64,000 nucleotides of DNA from Paraburkholderia sp. PGU19. GTDB lineage: Bacteria; Pseudomonadota; Gammaproteobacteria; Burkholderiales; Burkholderiaceae. The translations under genes were made by a program, and so were the position numbers. The stretch covers positions 2,046,001 to 2,110,000 of the forward strand of contig NZ_AP023180.1 of the NCBI RefSeq assembly GCF_013426915.1, given 5' to 3'. Shown here piece by piece: positions 62,904 to 64,000 of this stretch (positions are counted from its first letter, which is position 1; each line of letters starts with the position of its first letter). The notes below the pieces were generated by a model. That model did no database searches, was not told the DNA's origin, and worked only from the letters and a program-made list of their open reading frames with translations.

Positions 62904-63519
62904 GCCAGTCCTCAACGAAGATCAGCGCGACGCGCTGCAAGAGGTCGCCAATCTGGCGATGGGCCAGGCCGCGACGCGCCTCGCTCTGCTGCTGGATGCG
63001 TTCATCGAACTGTCCGTGCCGCGCGTGCGCGTGGTCGCCGTGCGCGAGGCCGCGTCGGCGTTGCGCGAGATGACGGGGATCAACGAGCCCGTGAGCGCCG
63101 TGCGACAGGGCTTCCGCTCGGACATCAAGGGCGAGGCGCTGGTGATCTGCCGCAGCGGCAGCATCGAGCAGTTGTGCTCGCTGGTGAGCGACCCTTATGC
63201 GAAGTCCGCGTACGAGGCGACCACCCAGGAAGAGCTCGTGTTCGACGTCGCGAACATCCTGACGGGCGCGTGTGTGTCGTGCATTCTCGACCAGCTTGGG
63301 CGCATGCCCGTGTTCTCGCAGCCGGGCCTGCTCGGCTCGGCGATGTCGCTCGACGACGTGTTCCAGCCGAACGTGCTCGCCTGGGAAGTCGCGCTGCTGG
63401 TCGAAGTGAATTTCGCGTTAGAGGACCAGAGTTTCCGCGCCCACCTCGTGATGCTGATGGCGGAAGACTCGATCCGTCATCTCAGTTCCGCGCTGGACGC
63501 GCTGCTTTCCAGCATATGA
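62896..63519 (+). CDS. CheC-like phosphatase
   Basis: The 207-residue protein has both CheC/CheX/FliY active-site motifs: ALQEVANLAMGQAATRLA near residue 20 and FDVANILTGACVSCILDQLG near residue 120, each with the acidic-xx-Asn pattern. CheC-type enzymes remove phosphate from CheY. It is the middle gene of three overlapping genes; no chemoreceptor or CheA gene is in the window. Confidence 0.88.
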   Translation: MSEPVLNEDQRDALQEVANLAMGQAATRLALLLDAFIELSVPRVRVVAVREAASALREMTGINEPVSAVRQGFRSDIKGEALVICRSGSIEQLCSLVSDPYAKSAYEATTQEELVFDVANILTGACVSCILDQLGRMPVFSQPGLLGSAMSLDDVFQPNVLAWEVALLVEVNFALEDQSFRAHLVMLMAEDSIRHLSSALDALLSSI

Positions 63520-64000
63520 ATGCCCCGCTTCCTTCGCTGAGCGACCTGGTTGTCGAACGGGTCGGCTTCGGCATTTTCGTGCTCGACCGTCAGATGAACG
63601 TGCTGATGTGGAATCGCTTCATGCACGATCACAGCGGGCTGTCGGCGCAACAGGTGGTCGGCAAATCGATTTTCGCGAGCTTTCCGGAGCTGCCGCGCGT
63701 GTGGCTCACGCGCAAGCTCGAAAGCGTGTTCCAGCTCGGCAGCTTCGCGTTCAGTTCGTGGGAGCAGCGCCCCTATCTGTTCAAGTTCGATCACGACCGG
63801 CCGATCACGGGCGGCGTCGATTTCATGCAGCAGGACTGCACGTTCATGCCGATCATGCGCGATCGCGAGGTCGAGGCCGTTTGCGTGACGGTCTCCGACG
63901 TGACCCACGTGAGCATCATGCAGCGCGAGCGCGAAGAGGCCGTGGCGAAACTGCAGGAATACGCGGACCGTGATGGCCTGACGGGGATCGCGAACCGGCG
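63516..64000 (+). CDS. PAS-GGDEF diguanylate cyclase (cut by the window end)
   Basis: The first 161 residues are visible. A PAS domain (about 8-130: ERVGFGIFVLDRQMNVLMWNRF, VVGKSIFASFPELPRV) is followed by a short helix and the start of a GGDEF domain (RDGLTGIANRR). The start overlaps the CheC-like stop (ATGA). The three genes form one operon linking a receiver, a phosphatase and c-di-GMP synthesis. The catalytic motif lies outside the window. Confidence 0.87.
   Translation, partial: MNAPLPSLSDLVVERVGFGIFVLDRQMNVLMWNRFMHDHSGLSAQQVVGKSIFASFPELPRVWLTRKLESVFQLGSFAFSSWEQRPYLFKFDHDRPITGGVDFMQQDCTFMPIMRDREVEAVCVTVSDVTHVSIMQREREEAVAKLQEYADRDGLTGIANR

Noticed and set aside
1..64000. CRISPR array, transposase, prophage or rRNA/tRNA genes
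   Set aside because: I found no spacer-repeat pattern, no transposase or phage structural gene and no recognisable structural RNA in the window.

Overview
This window is the origin and centromere region of a secondary (chromosome-2 type) replicon of a Burkholderiaceae bacterium, most likely Paraburkholderia or Caballeronia. The evidence is the high GC content, the Burkholderia-type gene families and a complete replication/partition block at about 46.3-54.4 kb. That block holds a plasmid-type RepB-family initiator, ParA, ParB, four TTATGCGCATAA palindromes that match what I remember of the chromosome-2 parS class of Burkholderia cenocepacia, a KfrA-like coiled-coil protein and a degenerate tyrosine recombinase. 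No rRNA or tRNA gene was recognised.

Layout. 0-9 kb: a SYLF lipoprotein, an outer-membrane barrel, a GlxA-type regulator facing an SDR, a 70-bp tandem repeat array, a LysR-controlled amino-acid binding protein with an AstE-like hydrolase, an HD hydrolase and an AraC regulator. 9-14 kb: an HpaR-like MarR regulator and an operon of transporter, flavin monooxygenase and DUF2783 protein. 14-21 kb: SBP56/methanethiol oxidase-like protein with a membrane partner, a BMP-type binding protein with a nucleoside deaminase, and cytochrome b561 with two YceI proteins. 21-32 kb: MazG-like hydrolase, penicillin-acylase-family enzyme, XRE-cupin/GNAT pair, ankyrin/LD-carboxypeptidase pair, a frameshifted SnoaL-like gene, an MFS exporter, a cupin and a HpnR-like radical SAM enzyme. 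32-43 kb: a GGDEF protein, a hybrid kinase, oxidoreductases and regulators. 43-46 kb: tdh-kbl with its XRE-cupin regulator, then a gene behind a near-perfect LexA box. 46-54.5 kb: the origin block. 54.5-64 kb: arsC, an SsuA-like protein, small genes, a DnaA-box cluster, an FMN reductase, a stress protein, a large hybrid kinase and a CheY-CheC-diguanylate cyclase operon that runs off the end.

The main unusual signal is that origin-type sequences are not confined to the origin. About twenty 18-bp iterons (GGTGAGNNNNTTCRGGAS) lie in one orientation upstream of the initiator gene. Thirteen more good copies are scattered over the 43 kb to the left, always outside confidently called genes and, with one exception, in the opposite orientation. 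I saw no copy on the right side (50.7-64 kb). Near the left edge, four to five exact-period 70-bp repeats each carry a degenerate parS-like core. A four-box DnaA cluster sits 7 kb to the right of the initiator gene. Together these suggest a distributed system of initiator and ParB binding sites around this origin, which I could read but not test.
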